Shown here: positions 37,413 to 64,000 of the stretch, piece by piece
Numbering within the stretch: position 1 is the stretch's first letter
How the letters are laid out: each line of letters opens with the position of its first letter
Assembly: GCF_030463535.1 (NCBI RefSeq)
Contig: NC_132898.1
Coordinates: forward strand, 22,961,162 to 23,025,161
Reading direction: 5' to 3'
Origin: Salminus brasiliensis
Lineage: Eukaryota; Chordata; Actinopteri; Characiformes; Bryconidae
DNA length: 64,000 bases
Program-made: the position numbers and the translations under genes
Notes under the pieces: model-generated
What the model saw: only the letters and a program-made list of their open reading frames with translations
The model's database searches: none
What the model was told of the DNA's origin: nothing

Positions 37413-37520
37413 CGTTGCCTTAATTTAGCTTTGCAACTCCGGCTAAATCAATCCGGACTACTGCTAGTTTTGGGGGCCTCGAAGCGCTGCTTATTTCTGC
37501 CGCCTGGTGGCGCCCATGTG
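37413..37520 (-). promoter_or_regulatory. szrd1: szrd1 5' UTR and core promoter region
   Basis: Short GC-richer stretch just upstream of the szrd1 ATG (context CAACGATGG). No TATA box. Upstream of it to 39240 lie AT-rich sequence and a SINE, so the core promoter is probably confined to this stretch. Position inferred from the ATG only. Confidence 0.4.
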
Positions 37521-37971
37521 TCCTGGACCTACCTTCTCTACACATGGTGGACTGTAAAGAGAGATTCCACCAAAACCTCAAAATATATGCTGTATTAAAC
37601 TGTTCAGATGTAAATAAAGTTGTTTTAGTTATAGTAAATATTATTGTGCCCAGCATGGGTGAACAGACGTCTGGACAGACCTCATACAAAGCTCCCTTAC
37701 GGAAAGTTATTAACTCACAGCAAATTGTTAGGAATATGTTGTCTATGAAAATGGTGATTGGATAGATTTTAGGTCTACAGCATGCTTTAAAATAGCATAA
37801 TTTGTCATAGGTGTAATGTGACAAGAAATAGTCCCCCCCCCCAAAAAAAAATAAATAAATAGGTATTTGTTCAGATTTGCCAATATTTTTACCATATTCA
37901 AAACTGCATATGAAATAAGATGTGTCACTGGTGGCTTTATTTATATAATTATCCCTCAAGTATGCAGAAGC

Positions 37972-38265
37972 AGTGGTGGCTCAGCGGTTAAGAGCGCCGG
38001 GATATCGATAACAGGGTTGTGGGGTCGATTCCCGGGCTCGGCAAGCTGCCACTGTTGGGCCCTTGAGCAAGGCCCTTTACCCTCTCTGCTCCCCGGGTGC
38101 TGGAGTTGGCTGCTCACCGCTGTGTGTGTGTGTGTGTGTGTGTGTACTCACTGCCCCTAACACGTGTGTGAGTGTGTGTTCACTACCAGATGGGTTAAAT
38201 GCGGAGGACACATTTTGCTGTACAGTGTACACTGTACAGTGACAAATACGTGCACCTTTACCCTT
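37972..38265 (+). mobile_element. tRNA-derived SINE, type A, complete
   Basis: GCAGTGGTGGCTCAGCGGTT head, B box GGGTCGATTCCC, core block, (GT)n at 38122-38144, and the full tail with TACAGTGTACACTGTACAGT and GTGCACCTTTACC. Lies between szrd1 and fbxo42. Confidence 0.9.
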
Positions 38266-38611
38266 TAAATGTTGGGAAATAGGTGGGAAATATGTTCTGT
38301 GTAGTGGTGTGGTGTTTCTTTAGTGGTTGTTCTTGCTCTATCACTCCAAGCAAGAAAATACTAAACCCAGATAAACGTTATAGTTTCATAGATAGATATA
38401 TCAGATAATGAATCCCAGAACGTCATACATTACAGCAGCACACTAGCTGTCCTTTATTGTCTGGAGAAAATGTCCTGTATGCTGGGGACACTCCCATAGA
38501 ATAATAGGAGGTTAATTGTCTGGACTGTAAACTTATAAACTTACAAATAATATATTCATGATCAACATTAATACCAGGTAAAGTGAAAAACATTGAGTAT
38601 CTTCATCTACA

Positions 38612-38945
38612 GTGGCAAGGGGTGAGTATATTAGGAAGCGAGTTAATATTCGGTTCTTAATACCGGTGCGTTAAAAACAGGAAAAAAGAACAAGCATAAG
38701 AAACTGAGCCACTTTGATAAAGGTGTGACTCTTAGAGGACTGGTTCATCTCCAAAACATCCCGGCTTGTGGGAGTTTTCTGGTATGTAGTGGTCAGGACC
38801 TATCTAAAGGGTGAACTGGTGACAAGGTAATGGGCAACTAAGGCTCAGAGATGCTCCTGGAGTATAACTGCTGTAACGTCTTGGTGCCTCAGGATGACTT
38901 GTGGAGGTCTTGTGGAGTCCTTTAGCTCTGTTGTGGCAGCACATG
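38612..38945 (+). mobile_element. Deleted Tc1-like element, same family
   Basis: Contains GAGCCACTTTGATAAAGG, then the ACATCCCGGCTTGTGGGAG block and GTCTTGTGGAGTCC, in the same order as at 10870-11268. Lies between szrd1 and fbxo42. Confidence 0.6.
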
Positions 38946-39239
38946 TTAATGTTAACATAACCCAGGCATTTAAGTATGTGATAGATGTATAGTTGCATAT
39001 CAAAGGGGGGGGGGGGGGTATTAGGATATGAGCAGAGTACAGTGAGCCTGTCCTGTTTAGTGGCTTAAGACACAGTAATGTCCTGACACAACTGGCAGTT
39101 TTTATTTAGGATAATTAAGATCAGACTGGAGACTTAGTCTTTCCTTCACTGTTACCTTTGAACTTTAATGTGCTAAAATACCCCTATTTATGTGTTTTAT
39201 TAGATATTTATCTACTTCTGTCTTTATTTATTAAAAATC

Positions 39240-39560
39240 TCCACCCATAGCCCACCGATGACGTGCCCCGGCCGATGACGCATTCGCCAGTGTCGTTCTG
39301 CGTGCGCGCTCCCGCCTCTGCCTCCTGTTGTGTGCGTGCGCGCGCCCGCTGGGTGAAGATGGCGGAGCGGGACAGCAGGAGCTGATAAAGGAGCGCAGCG
39401 GAGAGAGCGGAAAACAAACACGGAGAACCGGAGGACGCACACAGCACGGTAATGTACAACAACTCCGACACCGCCGGGAGATCCGCCCGGAGATCCGCCC
39501 GGAGCCAAGCAGCGCTTTAAAACCGCGGGGTTTGGTTTAGGGATGGAGAAGTTAGCGGCG
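39240..39560 (+). promoter_or_regulatory. fbxo42: fbxo42 CpG-rich promoter and non-coding leader exon
   Basis: CpG-rich stretch with a CRE-type TGACGTG at 39259-39265, a second TGACGC at 39276-39281 and a YY1-like AAGATGGCGG at 39356-39365. The leader exon ends at the donor GT at 39449-39450 (exon end 39448) and splices to 41146. A short upstream reading frame of eight codons lies at 39359-39385. There is no TATA box, as usual for housekeeping genes. The transcription start is not determined. Confidence 0.6.
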
Positions 39561-39804
39561 TTAGCCTGGTTAGCATTGTTAGCAGCAGTGTTTCTGATTG
39601 AGGCTGAAATAGCGGCTGATTGAGCTCAGATTGACTCGATTATTACATCGGAAACATAATCTTAGCCTGATAACAGCTGTATAAAGTGGTTTATTTAAGG
39701 ACAGTGTTCGCACGGCGCTTCAGTAGCTAAGTAACGGGAGCAGAACTGAGGGGCGTGTTTTTTTACCACCCTGTTTTGGAATGAGGTTGCAAATATTGCA
39801 GGAC

Positions 39805-39835
39805 GGTCTCTCTCTCCCTCCCTCTGTCTCTCTCT

Positions 39836-39867
<32 letters not shown>

Positions 39868-39960
39868 TCTCTATATTGCTGTATTTCTTTTTCTGCGTGC
39901 CCCCCCCCTCTCTCTCTCTCCCCCACCTGGCTCTATTTCCGTCTCTATCTCCCATCTGTG

Positions 39961-40000
<40 letters not shown>

Positions 40001-40030
40001 CCTCTCTCCTTCTCTCTAACTGTCTCTCTC
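39805..40030. repeat. CT-rich low-complexity tract in fbxo42 intron 1
   Basis: Successive TCTCTC and CCCTCC runs with a C9 run. The frames across it are low complexity. Confidence 0.85.
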
Positions 40031-41117
40031 TACCTCTATTTCTTTATTATTATTTTTTGTTCAGTTTCTATATGTCCCTCTGTCTCTCTTCCTTCATCTG
40101 TCTGTGTCTCGAGATTCAAAGTACCTTCATTGGTCTGACTCTAATTACTGCAGTATTGCAAAAACATTATAGCTATAATAATAATAACTATAATGACAAA
40201 GGAAGCAACAAAGATGAAAAATCTGGTGTCTATCCTGCTGTTTTTTTCCTCCTACTGTCTGTCTACCTCTCTGTTTCCCTCTCTTTCTGTATACCTCACT
40301 ATCCGTCTTCCGCTCCCGCTGTATCTCTTTATCTGTCTGCCTCTGTACAGTTATCTTAGACCTAAGACCTGTTGATCTAAGACCTGTTGTATCTTCTCTC
40401 CTATAGGTTGTATGTGTGTGTGTGTGTGTGTATCCGGTCTTGTCTCTCTCCTTCAATATATGGCTGTTTCTCTCTGGCTCCCCCAGTATATTTCACCCCG
40501 TATAGTCTATAGTAATGGTGTTTAACAGTTTATTGTCAATGCTGGAGTGTTTTTTAATACAGCTCCGCTAATCCGATCTACTCTGTAATGAACTTTTAAC
40601 AACACTACCGATTAAGTCAGCCTTCCCCAGGTCTGAGCCCCGAAAGACCTGTAGAGTGCACTTTTCTAACGGGTTGATGCGTTCCATATGGTCTGGCTTG
40701 TCTCGGCCATCATTATAATCACAGTGCCGTGATGTATCATAATGATGTTCTTCACACCAGATCCTTGTCTACTGTGGATAGAGGTGGATGGAAAAAAGCA
40801 AAAGGGACTTTATCTCGGTGTTTAAATTCAAGCAGACTTTCAGCCGTGCAGAATGTTTAGTCTGTCTGGGTCGTACTGATTGTAGCAGTTGTTAACAACA
40901 TTTTCAGGTCCACATCTTGTCTGGTCATCGCCAAATTGTTCCCTGAAAATGTTCTAGTGAGGAATTCTTTAGGTTTTTATGGAAATCCATCTTCTGAGGG
41001 ATGGTTTTTTTTTTTTTTTTTTTTTTTTTTAACAGTGTTGTGGTGTTCTTCAGAAACATCTAGCAGATTTAATGCTGCCATAATAGGTTTATTTGTTTTG
41101 TGTGTCTTTTATTATAA

Positions 41118-49723
<8,606 letters not shown>

Positions 49724-50315
49724 TGAGTTCCAGCAGACAGAAACGTGGACAGTGTGAGCAGTAGCCTATGAACTGGCCATCTTTTGGGACGGACCCTGCG
49801 CTCTGGCCTACCGAACATGACCTGCCTTCAGCTGGGGAGCGAAACGAACGCAAGGAGAGAGAGAAGAGGATACAAGACTAAAAAAAAAAAAAAAGAAAGT
49901 TTTGCTAACGTCTGCCGTTCGCCTCTTTCCCGACACTAAGCTCCTCCTCCGCTCTCCCGGTTTGCGTAACTATGGTAACTAAGGAAATAAACAGTTCAAC
50001 ACATTTAAAGGACACTCGTTTGGTGTTGTATGACTGACATACCCAACCTCAACTCCCTTTGTGTGCAAATGTGTATGTGATTGTGTGGGTGTGTGTCTAT
50101 GTAAGTATGTGTGTGTTTGAGGGTGGAGGAGAGAAAATGAAGGGAACGTTCCTCAGTTTCTTGTGCATCGTCCAAGGAAGCGCCCAGGAAATGGAGCGGC
50201 GGACGACTACCTTGCTTTTATATCTCACTTCCTGCCTGCATTGTTTACAAACTGTGTGTATGTGTGTGAGACATAATGTGCTGCATGTGTCCGTGAATGA
50301 ATGAATGAATGAATG

Positions 50316-50369
<54 letters not shown>

Positions 50370-50436
50370 TGGTTGATGTTTGGGAAGGGATTTGAAGGGT
50401 ATGGTCTATTGCAGTGTACTCTAAACAAAGTAAAAC

Positions 50437-50442
50437 AATAAA
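50437..50442 (+). terminator. fbxo42: fbxo42 distal poly(A) signal
   Basis: Canonical AATAAA about 715 bases after the stop codon, beyond a (GT)n run at 50319-50364 and shortly before a GT-rich stretch. A nearer AATAAA at 49986-49991 could give a shorter 3' UTR of about 270 bases. Confidence 0.55.
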
Positions 50443-51419
50443 GGCCTCCATGTCTTAACTCTCGGAGTTGCTGTTTGAAAAAAAAAAAAACGGCCACTAG
50501 AGGCCTTCTGTTAGCACTGATTTAAAGGGACGGTATTAAGAATTTCTACAGATTAACTTAGTGTGGGTTCACAAATGCTTTGTTTCTGTTCCTTAAAGGC
50601 TAAGGCATGTAAAGGCGCTCTGTTCCGACCACCATGTATCATACCGCATTCAGAAAGTGGCTCATGCTGAAACGCTCCTCATACAGAGATGGTTATACAG
50701 TCTCAATCTCAAGTCTCAATTATACAGTGGTTATATCCATATAGACATCACAAAAACGGTGATCTCATAAATAGCTGGTTCTGCAGTTTAGTATTTTAGC
50801 AAATGTGTTTTTAAACTTTAATGAAGTTTGCATGCTCCATCGCACTCTGCCTTCACGTTTGTCCCGAATACGTGAGTATGCACTCAGGGCCGATTCTGGG
50901 CTCGTTTGGAGAAAGGGCTCATTATCGCTGGTTTGATTTCACACTGAACAATTCCATATAACCTGTGGAATGATTGCACAAATTCAAACGTCAGTTTTCA
51001 TGCTCATTTTTTGCTAAATGGTAGGCCTAGGTTCATCTGTTTATCACTTTTCCTCATTTTTCTTGGATACAAACACTCAAGCTGCGCAGTGCTTTCTGGA
51101 CTCATGGCATTTCACAGTGCAGGAACACCTGCAAACAAACGAGATCATGCATTGGACATCTCCTGGGTTCGAACAGCTTTTAAACAGACCAAACTCTGGT
51201 CTGGGGGGGTAAAAACACTAATGTGAAAGCATTCTTTAACAATAAGTTATGGTTGCCACAAAATTGTCCAGTAATAATGGACAGGGAGCTGCACAGTGGT
51301 CCTACTTGCCATTCAATTAAATATGTATAACTGCTCAAAATTTCTGACCAATAAAAAAGGGTGCTCTGTAGCAGCCGTGAGTGCGTGAGGTCACTTAAGG
51401 TCACCGTGCTTAATGCTGA

Positions 51420-51620
51420 GCGTAGATTAGAGGGATATAAAGCATGGAATGTCTGGAGTTTTGATGGAGCGTCATCCAATACCTTTGGGGTGAGCTGGAG
51501 TGGCAGAAAGAATCCTTAAATGTCAGTACCTGACCTTGCTGATGCTCTCATTTGCATAGGGCTGAATGCAATCCAATCCTCTACACAGCAATGCTCCAAC
51601 ATCTTTCTTACCTTTAGATG
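51420..51620. mobile_element. MITE fragment, same family
   Basis: Contains TAAAGCATGGAATGTCTGG, CATCCAATACCTTTGGGGTG and GCTGAATGCAATCCAATCCT. Downstream of fbxo42. Confidence 0.6.
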
Positions 51621-52012
51621 ACACTTGAATTATCTCAGCTTGTGAGCAAATGCACGTGCACAGCTGTCCATGAGGAGGCGCTTAGAGCATCATTTGTATT
51701 TTCTGCAGTGGAGTAAAAGTCAATTACACTTCTTAACTGAAGGGGGAGCCCAAGAGTCAAAAATACCAATTTGCACGTAATGCTGGTGTAATGTGGTCCA
51801 ATATGGTAGACTAGGGCAGGTAGTGGGCTGTGTCCCAAAGCCTAGACTGCAACCGAGTTGGGTCAGGTCCTTGATAAGACTGTCCAATAAAAAAATCCTT
51901 CCTAGCCTTCGTTGGTCACAGAAGTGGAGCAGTCTTAACCGGGCTGTATGCTGACATCACTAAAAGGTCCTCTTGCAATTGCTTTTATAATTATAAAAAC
52001 TAATATGTTTTG

Positions 52013-52390
52013 CCCTGGAGGCCCAGTGGTGCAGCAGGTAGTGTATGTGCTACTCAGTTCCAGGAGCCTTGAAGGTGAAGGTTTGACCATTGCTTGGTTT
52101 GGGTCTCTTACCTCCTAAAACCACATATGGTAGTTGAAGTAGCTGTGCCAAATCAACCACTATGTGTGAGTGCATGGAACCTTGCAGTGGACACGTATTC
52201 CTGTCTTGCAAGCAAATAAAGAGATGGATGTCTGGACCACTGTGCCAACCCATGTAGTGCCAACACCCCCCCCCCCCCCCCCCCCATGTCTGACCTTTGA
52301 TCACTTTGATTGATAGAAACTGCTTGAGATGTAGACGCACGTTGAGGTTCATGCTTGATGTTCTGGAAAACAACAGAGACACCTGGAGTG
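52013..52390 (+). mobile_element. Degenerate SINE-like copy
   Basis: GGCCCAGTGGTGCAGCAGGT head, GAAGGTGAAGGTTTGACC in the B box position, then GGTTTGGGTCTCTTACCTCC and a sequence shared with 53105-53370. Contains a C-run at 52266-52284. Confidence 0.55.
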
Positions 52391-52813
52391 ACTGGTGTGT
52401 TTATGTAGAGACTCACAGTTGTGCTGAGTTACAGTAAAGCTAAAGTTACGTGATGTGTGTGTGTGTTTGGTACTCTGTGCATACTGACACACAAGCCCAG
52501 TGAAAGCAGATAGTCTCAGAGGGAGTGGACTGACTGGTCACTCTGTGTATGGTGGAGATGTGTTGACTCACGGTGTGGCTAAAATAAGTGTCTCTGTGCG
52601 AAAGGCTTTATTGTGTAGATACAGAACTCAGATCCTGTACGTTTTGCCTCTGTGTGAAAGTGTGTGAAAGTGTGTGAGTGTGATTTATGTCATTTGGAGA
52701 CAAACACACTTTTGGACAATGTTACGGCCTAATGAAGTCCAGAGCTAATGAAGTCCAGTGTTGATCCTTGATTATTACGTATCCCTACATTTTAGGCCGC
52801 AAATATACAATAT

Positions 52814-53058
52814 ACACTGATCAGCCTTAAAATGAGCTCCACCACAACAGATCTGTCCGTTCGAGAAGGTGTCCTGTGGAATCTGGCACCAAGTCCCGTA
52901 AGTTGTGAGGGGGGAGCCTTGAGTGTCCATGATCCTGTTTCCAGTTCACTGGTTGTCTTTCCATGAAGCACTTTTGGTAGGCATTGGCCACTGCATACCT
53001 GGAATACCTCACAAGACCTGCGTGATGTTTTGGAGGTGCTCTTACCAGAAAAGAGTTA
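52814..53058 (-). mobile_element. Deleted Tc1-like element, same family, 5' truncated
   Basis: Begins ACACTGATCAGCCTTAAAAT, like the end of the copy at 32416. It keeps GTGTCCTGTGGAATCTGGCA and CCTTTTGGTAGGCATTGG-type blocks, then stops without a second end. Confidence 0.65.
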
Positions 53059-53104
53059 AGAGCCCCTCTACGGGCTACTAGAAGTAGTGCTAAGCTAACA
53101 ATAC

Positions 53105-53370
53105 ACTTGAACGTGTTTAATGGCACAGTGGTGCAGCAGGTAGTGTGTGTCACCTACTTCCTTTCTCCATGAAGGTGAAGGTTTGATCATTGCTTGGTTT
53201 GGGTCTCTTACCTCCCAAAACCACACATGGTAGTTGAACTGGCTGTGCTAAATTGCCCACTAGGTGTGAGTGCATGGTACCTTGCGATGGACGTATCCTG
53301 CCAAGCAAGTATTCCAGTCTTGTAAGCGGATAAAGGGATGCATGTCTGGACCACTGTGCCAACCCAAGCA
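53105..53370 (+). mobile_element. Degenerate SINE-like copy, same family as 52013-52390
   Basis: GGCACAGTGGTGCAGCAGGT head, GGTTTGATCATTGCTTGG, TCTTACCTCCCAAAACCACA and TAGGTGTGAGTGCATGG are shared in order. Confidence 0.6.
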
Positions 53371-53394
53371 GTAACCAGACAATTCTTAAACTAA

Positions 53395-53745
53395 AGTAGA
53401 GAGGTATTGCCATTAGATTAGGACTCCCTGGAGCAGATAAACATAAATCTATTGGCACCATGCCTAATGCCTAAGTGTGGGCTAGGGGAGTATAAAGCAT
53501 TGAGCTGTGGAGTGGTGGAACTGTGTGTGTCCTGGAATAATGGTGGTGCTCCATCCAATACTGTTGGGAAGAGTTGGGGAGCTGGGGATTAGGTGGGGTG
53601 GTGATCATTCAACATCCTAAACTCACTAGCACTTTATTCGCAGAATGCAATCAAATCCTAACAGCAATGGTTCCAAATCTGGGCAGTAGAGAAAAACTGA
53701 ACGAGCATGTGTCCCAATACTTTTGTCCATATAGTGTATATAAGC
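53395..53745. mobile_element. MITE copy, same family
   Basis: Keeps ATTGGCACCATGCCTAATGC and the right end GTCCCAATACTTTTGTCCAT at about 53710-53730. The left end is missing. Confidence 0.75.
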
Positions 53746-53989
53746 CAGTACTGTGTTTTGTTTGTAGTATTTTCCAGTAATACTCCAGTACTCCAGTATT
53801 ACTGTAAAAGCATGTCTCTATTAAAAGTGCTGAGTGTGTGTGTGTGGGGGAGCGTCTGATTTGAGATGCAGTTCATGCTGACACACCGCACCCCAACCCC
53901 CTTTAACCTTTACCCCATTTCCCCTCTTTAGGTCTGGCACTGTATGGATGAGAGGGTGGAATGTGGATTCTGATTGGCTGGGCGCTAGG

Positions 53990-60119
<6,130 letters not shown>

Positions 60120-61727
60120 GTCAGCACCCGGCTTCGGAACTCAAGATCAGTTATATTGACATGTCCATCAGCATCCACTCATGAGTTTGGGATTCTGTTT
60201 TTTTTTTAGCAATATTAACCAGTTCAGTTTAAAAATATGTCACTTCATTATTGGTGTAGCTATTTACAATTAAATGAATTATTAATTGCTTGCATACATT
60301 ATAATGGCTTTAATCCATAACATTATTTTATGACCTGAACAAAGAGACACATCAACCTGAACGTGAAACATAGTCATTCCCACTATCTATGACTCCCCCA
60401 TCACATGATGCCACCAGCACTAAGAGGATGAATGCTAGCACGGACTTTCTCCTTTATCTGAGACGCGTGAAGCTCCACCACATCTTCTCAAACTGCCACT
60501 AGCTCAACACCACTGGATGCGGTCATGCTCAAATGTGCTTGGAGGAGAAGGCTAACTGCTAGTTCTGTTAGGTCAGCTAGCAGACACCCACAGGGTTGGT
60601 GCAGGGTGACCCTACCCACCATAGGAAAGAGACAGGACAGTTACGTTCTCTGGGAATCCTGATTACGTATGGCAGTGGCATCACTATGGATGGAATCTGT
60701 GACCCTTATGGTACGTGGCCACTCGCACTTTGATGCATTTCGCTGGGCCAGATCTCTCAGCTCACCACGTGTGGGCGTAACAGTGGCATTTCTGTATGCA
60801 AATGAAGCGGAAGAACAATCTGGATGTAGGCAATCTTATTGTTTTATATTTTTAATGTGTTAATGAACTGTATTGTAGTCTGATTCTGACATCAAGATCC
60901 CGCCGTTATCAGCTTTTCCTTCATATTTGAAAGCTGTTTGTTCTGTGTGTGACGCTTGTATTACCGACCTCTTCCCTTATTGGCTACACGCAACTTGGAG
61001 GCTGTACTCATTTGCATTAAGTAAAACTCTGCAAACGTTTCCGCTGCATAGTGATGCTGCTCTCTGCAGAATGGAGCCTGTAATGCTCTCTCCATTAATA
61101 AATAGGATGTGGCGAGGCGAGGTGGCTAGTGGGCACATAGTTGGACAGCTGCTCCTCTTGGGGGGCCAACTATGTGAAATAAGGCAACCTTTATTAAAAA
61201 TTAAATATAAGTATAGTTTTCGAAATATTGTCTAATACTGAATAAAACATCTAAAAATACATTTTTATGTATCTAATATTTCTGCAGTATGTTATTACTA
61301 AATTATTACTGTATACAAACAACAACCCTTATTGGTGTCTCTTGTAATTCCAAACGTTGGAACCGGTGTGTACAGTATCCCTGCTCTAAAATGTGGTGTG
61401 AAGCATTCGTGACAGGTGTGCGTGCTGGTGTGTGTGTATGTGTGTTTCCACATCAGCCTCCTAGACACACCTCCTGCAGGTCAGCAACTGCAGCCAATCA
61501 GGATTCAGCAAATAGAGGTGTGAAATGCCAGATGACAATCATAGGACCTTTAGACTGACACACACACAGATACAGTACTCAGCAGTAGTTATGCAATCAC
61601 TGACTGGCCTTTGATCAAACTTCTCAGCTTTTTATAACCGACTTTCTGGGTTAAGCTCAGTTCAACAGATACACATGTGGTGATCCATCAGACAGATCAG
61701 GTTTGGTGTGTGTTTGCTTCGAACATA

Positions 61728-62179
61728 CACTATATGTTCAAATATTTGTGGACACACCTTTTAATAAACACGTTGGCTGACACATTGCCCCCCAAATGCA
61801 CATTCACACAGCTTGTCCCTGTAGAGAAGTATTGCCTATTGGCACCATGCCTAATGGCAGGTGTGGGCTAGCGAGGTGTAAAGCCTGCCAGCATTGAGCT
61901 GTGGATCAGTGGTACTGTGTCTTCTGGAATGATGGTGCTCTGTCCAATACATTTGTAATAAGTTGAGGAACTGGGCATGAGGTTTGTGGTGATCGTCCAA
62001 CGTCCTGACCTCACTAGCACTCTTATTGCTGAATGCAATCAAATCCTCACAGCAACGCTCCAAAAGCTAGTAGAAAGCCTTCTTCCTTGGACAGTAGACA
62101 CAGGATACACTTAGTACCCTTGATTTCGGAAGGTCCAGTGAATGAGCAGGTGTCCCAATACTTTTGTGCATAATGTGTA
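61728..62179. mobile_element. Near full-length MITE of a family scattered through the window
   Basis: Ends ACACTATATGTTCAAATATT and the inverse near 62151-62178 (CCAATACTTTTGTGCATAAT). Inner blocks such as TATTGGCACCATGCCTAATG and CTCACAGCAACGCTCCAA are shared with copies or pieces at about 2381-2508, 41565-41775, 44310-44740, 47885-48235, 51420-51620, 53395-53745, 56440-56770 and 58850-58995. Confidence 0.8.
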
Positions 62180-63821
62180 CCACTTGACCTGTGCAATGCA
62201 GCTTATGAAGGAGAACAGGGCCCACATTTGATAAAAAAGGCTTGAGTACGCAGATGAGTGTGAGCTGTTATCAGACATTCAGAACTGTTCTCCTGCTGAG
62301 CTTGTCATTGTGGTATCAGAGCTCATAGAGTCAACTTTACATTCAATGCAATACACCCCCGTCCATTCTGTTAATGATTCTCCATAATACAGTCTAGATC
62401 ACAGGACCTTAGGGCAGTGTCTCAAACCGTGTGGAGATGTTCAGTAATCCCTGATAGACTTGTTATCTAGATACATGGGCTGAACTACAGACACAGTTCC
62501 GACCATAGTAATTGGTGCCTAGCATCCAAGCTAGAAATGTCCCAGTCAAGTTTATCCCCCCAGTTCAATCTCAGTCAATACTGTCCAGTCAATACTAATC
62601 CAATCTTTGTGTTTCTATAAATAATACAGCCCCACGACTTTTATTTTTAGTTTTTTACATTTTTTATATAATCAGACGTTCTAAACTCATTTTGCTTTGG
62701 TATCAACTGTTCTTAAAATAACTGTTCTAAACCTTTTAATATCTTTCAGTCCAGTCTGACTGACCTACCTGACCATCCAGTTTCACTGCGTCACGTTTAC
62801 AAAAAGGTTCTGAGCTAACCTAAGCTTAAATTGTCCTCTTACTCAGACCTTCTGTTCCACCTTAAATTATGCAGCAGTTACCTTCTGCTGTTGAAATGTA
62901 CACAATAGAATTGCTGCACTATTTAAGGTGGAATGGGGGGGTTAGCATTAGAAGCCTAATTCAGACCTGTTTTGGCAGCTAACAGGTAACAACGCCACAC
63001 TTATCAGTTCAAATGACCCTCTTTTGTTTGTTTTTCTCACCGAAATAATGTCACAAAGTAACACTGTCTAGTATAGTTTGAGCACTGGGAACAGGAGGGT
63101 AGCACAATGTTGTCTGTAAACTGTCTGTAGAAAGAGTTCCTCACTGCAGCAGCTCAGAATCATGTTTCTCATTAGCGCCTAGAGGAAGCTAGAGGGCGCT
63201 CTGTTACAGCAAAACTAAGGATCAGAGGTTAATCAGGCTTTAAAAGCTGATACCCAGTCCATTTAAAAAAATTAGATTGGCCCTGATCCTGGATCGGATA
63301 AGGTCATCCCTTATATTATAAGCAACCTTTATATTTACTTGATATTTACATTAGCCTTGTTGCTTAACTAAAGAAGCAGATTTTAGACACTAAGCATTTC
63401 AGATGGACTGCATGTGAAGGTGTGTTACATTTAGATTATGTGTAAATGGAGTTTACGCTGTGTTATGTGACTGTTAGGGCCTCAGTGTGTCGTTGCTATG
63501 CTCTAAAGGGCTCCTTTTTCTCAAACTCTGCTGCTTCAGGCTTTGGGTTTTACCTTTTAAGGCCAAGCGGATGCCTGGAGACCAGCTATTTTAAGTGCTG
63601 TCAGTTATTCTGCTCATATTTATGGAAAGCGATGATGGAATTTTGCTTGAAAACAGAGCTATGTTTAAAGGGATAGCTCACTATTATCCTGCTAGTCTTA
63701 ACATTGGCTCCTTTCGTTTCGTGTTAAGCTCATCATGGCATCCAAACTGTAGTAGTATGATTGTTTGTATCACAGGTCAGTAGAGGGTCCACTTTAATGC
63801 ACATTTTCTTGCAAGAAATGG

Positions 63822-63990
63822 CTCAGCAGACTAAGGCACTGATACTATTGCCTGAGGATCATGAGTTTGAATCCCGGGTCCTGCTGCTTTGCCATAGAAT
63901 ATGAGTAAATGTCAGACATGGGCCCTCACGGATAACTGATGTTCCACTTCTTCAGTGTGTTTTAACATTGCTGCAATGCCACCAAAACTC
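63822..63990 (+). mobile_element. tRNA-derived SINE of another family, at the right edge
   Basis: A box ATGGCTCAGCAGACTAAGGC, B box GTTTGAATCCC 60 bases later, then TGAGTAAATGTCAGACATGG. In the slc25a34 intron. Confidence 0.6.
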
Positions 63991-64000
63991 CTGCTTGCTG

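Larger units (their letters stand above)
49724..53989. other. fbxo42 3' UTR and spacer to slc25a34
   Basis: 3' UTR to about 50460, then unrecognised sequence to 51420, two MITE copies, two SINE-like copies and one deleted Tc1-like copy. No reading frame looks genuine. Confidence 0.6.
60120..64000 (+). other. slc25a34 intron after exon 2, to the window edge
   Basis: 3.9 kb with one MITE (61728-62179) and a terminal SINE. I found no match to the next expected exon, which in the family encodes the second carrier repeat. Confidence 0.55.

Noticed and set aside
37420-37959. 179-codon minus-strand frame upstream of szrd1
   Set aside because: No recognisable domain, AT-rich, overlaps the szrd1 promoter and 5' side; chance frame.
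39781-40359. 192-codon frame of Ser, Leu and Pro
   Set aside because: Runs through a CT-rich low-complexity tract in fbxo42 intron 1.

Overview
This window is vertebrate, almost certainly teleost fish, nuclear DNA. The genes are split into short exons with GT-AG introns. They read as orthologues of five human genes from one stretch of chromosome 1p36.13. The spacers are full of (TG)n microsatellites, minisatellites, tRNA-derived SINEs, Tc1-type transposon remnants and small palindromic MITEs of the kind common in teleosts. Nothing prokaryotic or viral was seen.

Layout. (1) 831-11745, minus strand: the first 14 coding exons of crocc (rootletin), 654 codons; the rest lies left of base 1. (2) 11746-19572: spacer and 5' flank of crocc, with a CCAAT-rich 30-bp minisatellite and RFX X-box-like motifs. 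(3) 19573-24631, minus: necap2, complete, 8 coding exons, 257 aa. (4) 24632-35091: repeat-rich spacer, including a decayed Tc1 transposon; part of it is probably the szrd1 3' UTR. (5) 35092-37412, minus: szrd1, complete, 4 coding exons, 150 aa. (6) 37413-41150: divergent szrd1/fbxo42 promoter interval and the fbxo42 leader. (7) 41151-49723, plus: fbxo42, complete, 9 coding exons, 741 aa, with poly(A) signals to 50442. (8) 49724-55830: repeat-rich spacer and probable slc25a34 leader. (9) 55831 to the right edge, plus: the first two coding exons of slc25a34, incomplete.

The genes do not form a pathway. Their products act at the ciliary rootlet and centrosome (crocc), in clathrin-adaptor traffic (necap2), in RNA binding (szrd1), in SCF ubiquitin ligases (fbxo42) and in mitochondrial transport (slc25a34). 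They are together because of conserved synteny.

I found no convincing new multi-gene system. The observations most worth a second look are the X-box and CCAAT motifs upstream of the ciliary gene crocc, a CCAAT-bearing 12-bp array inside a crocc intron, a 73-nt tRNA-Val(CAC)-like gene beside a SINE, and two rearranged SINE loci (a near-perfect 80-bp-arm hairpin and a SINE nested in a SINE). All exon borders were placed by eye from homology recalled for the families, GT-AG signals and codon-phase continuity; no search was run.
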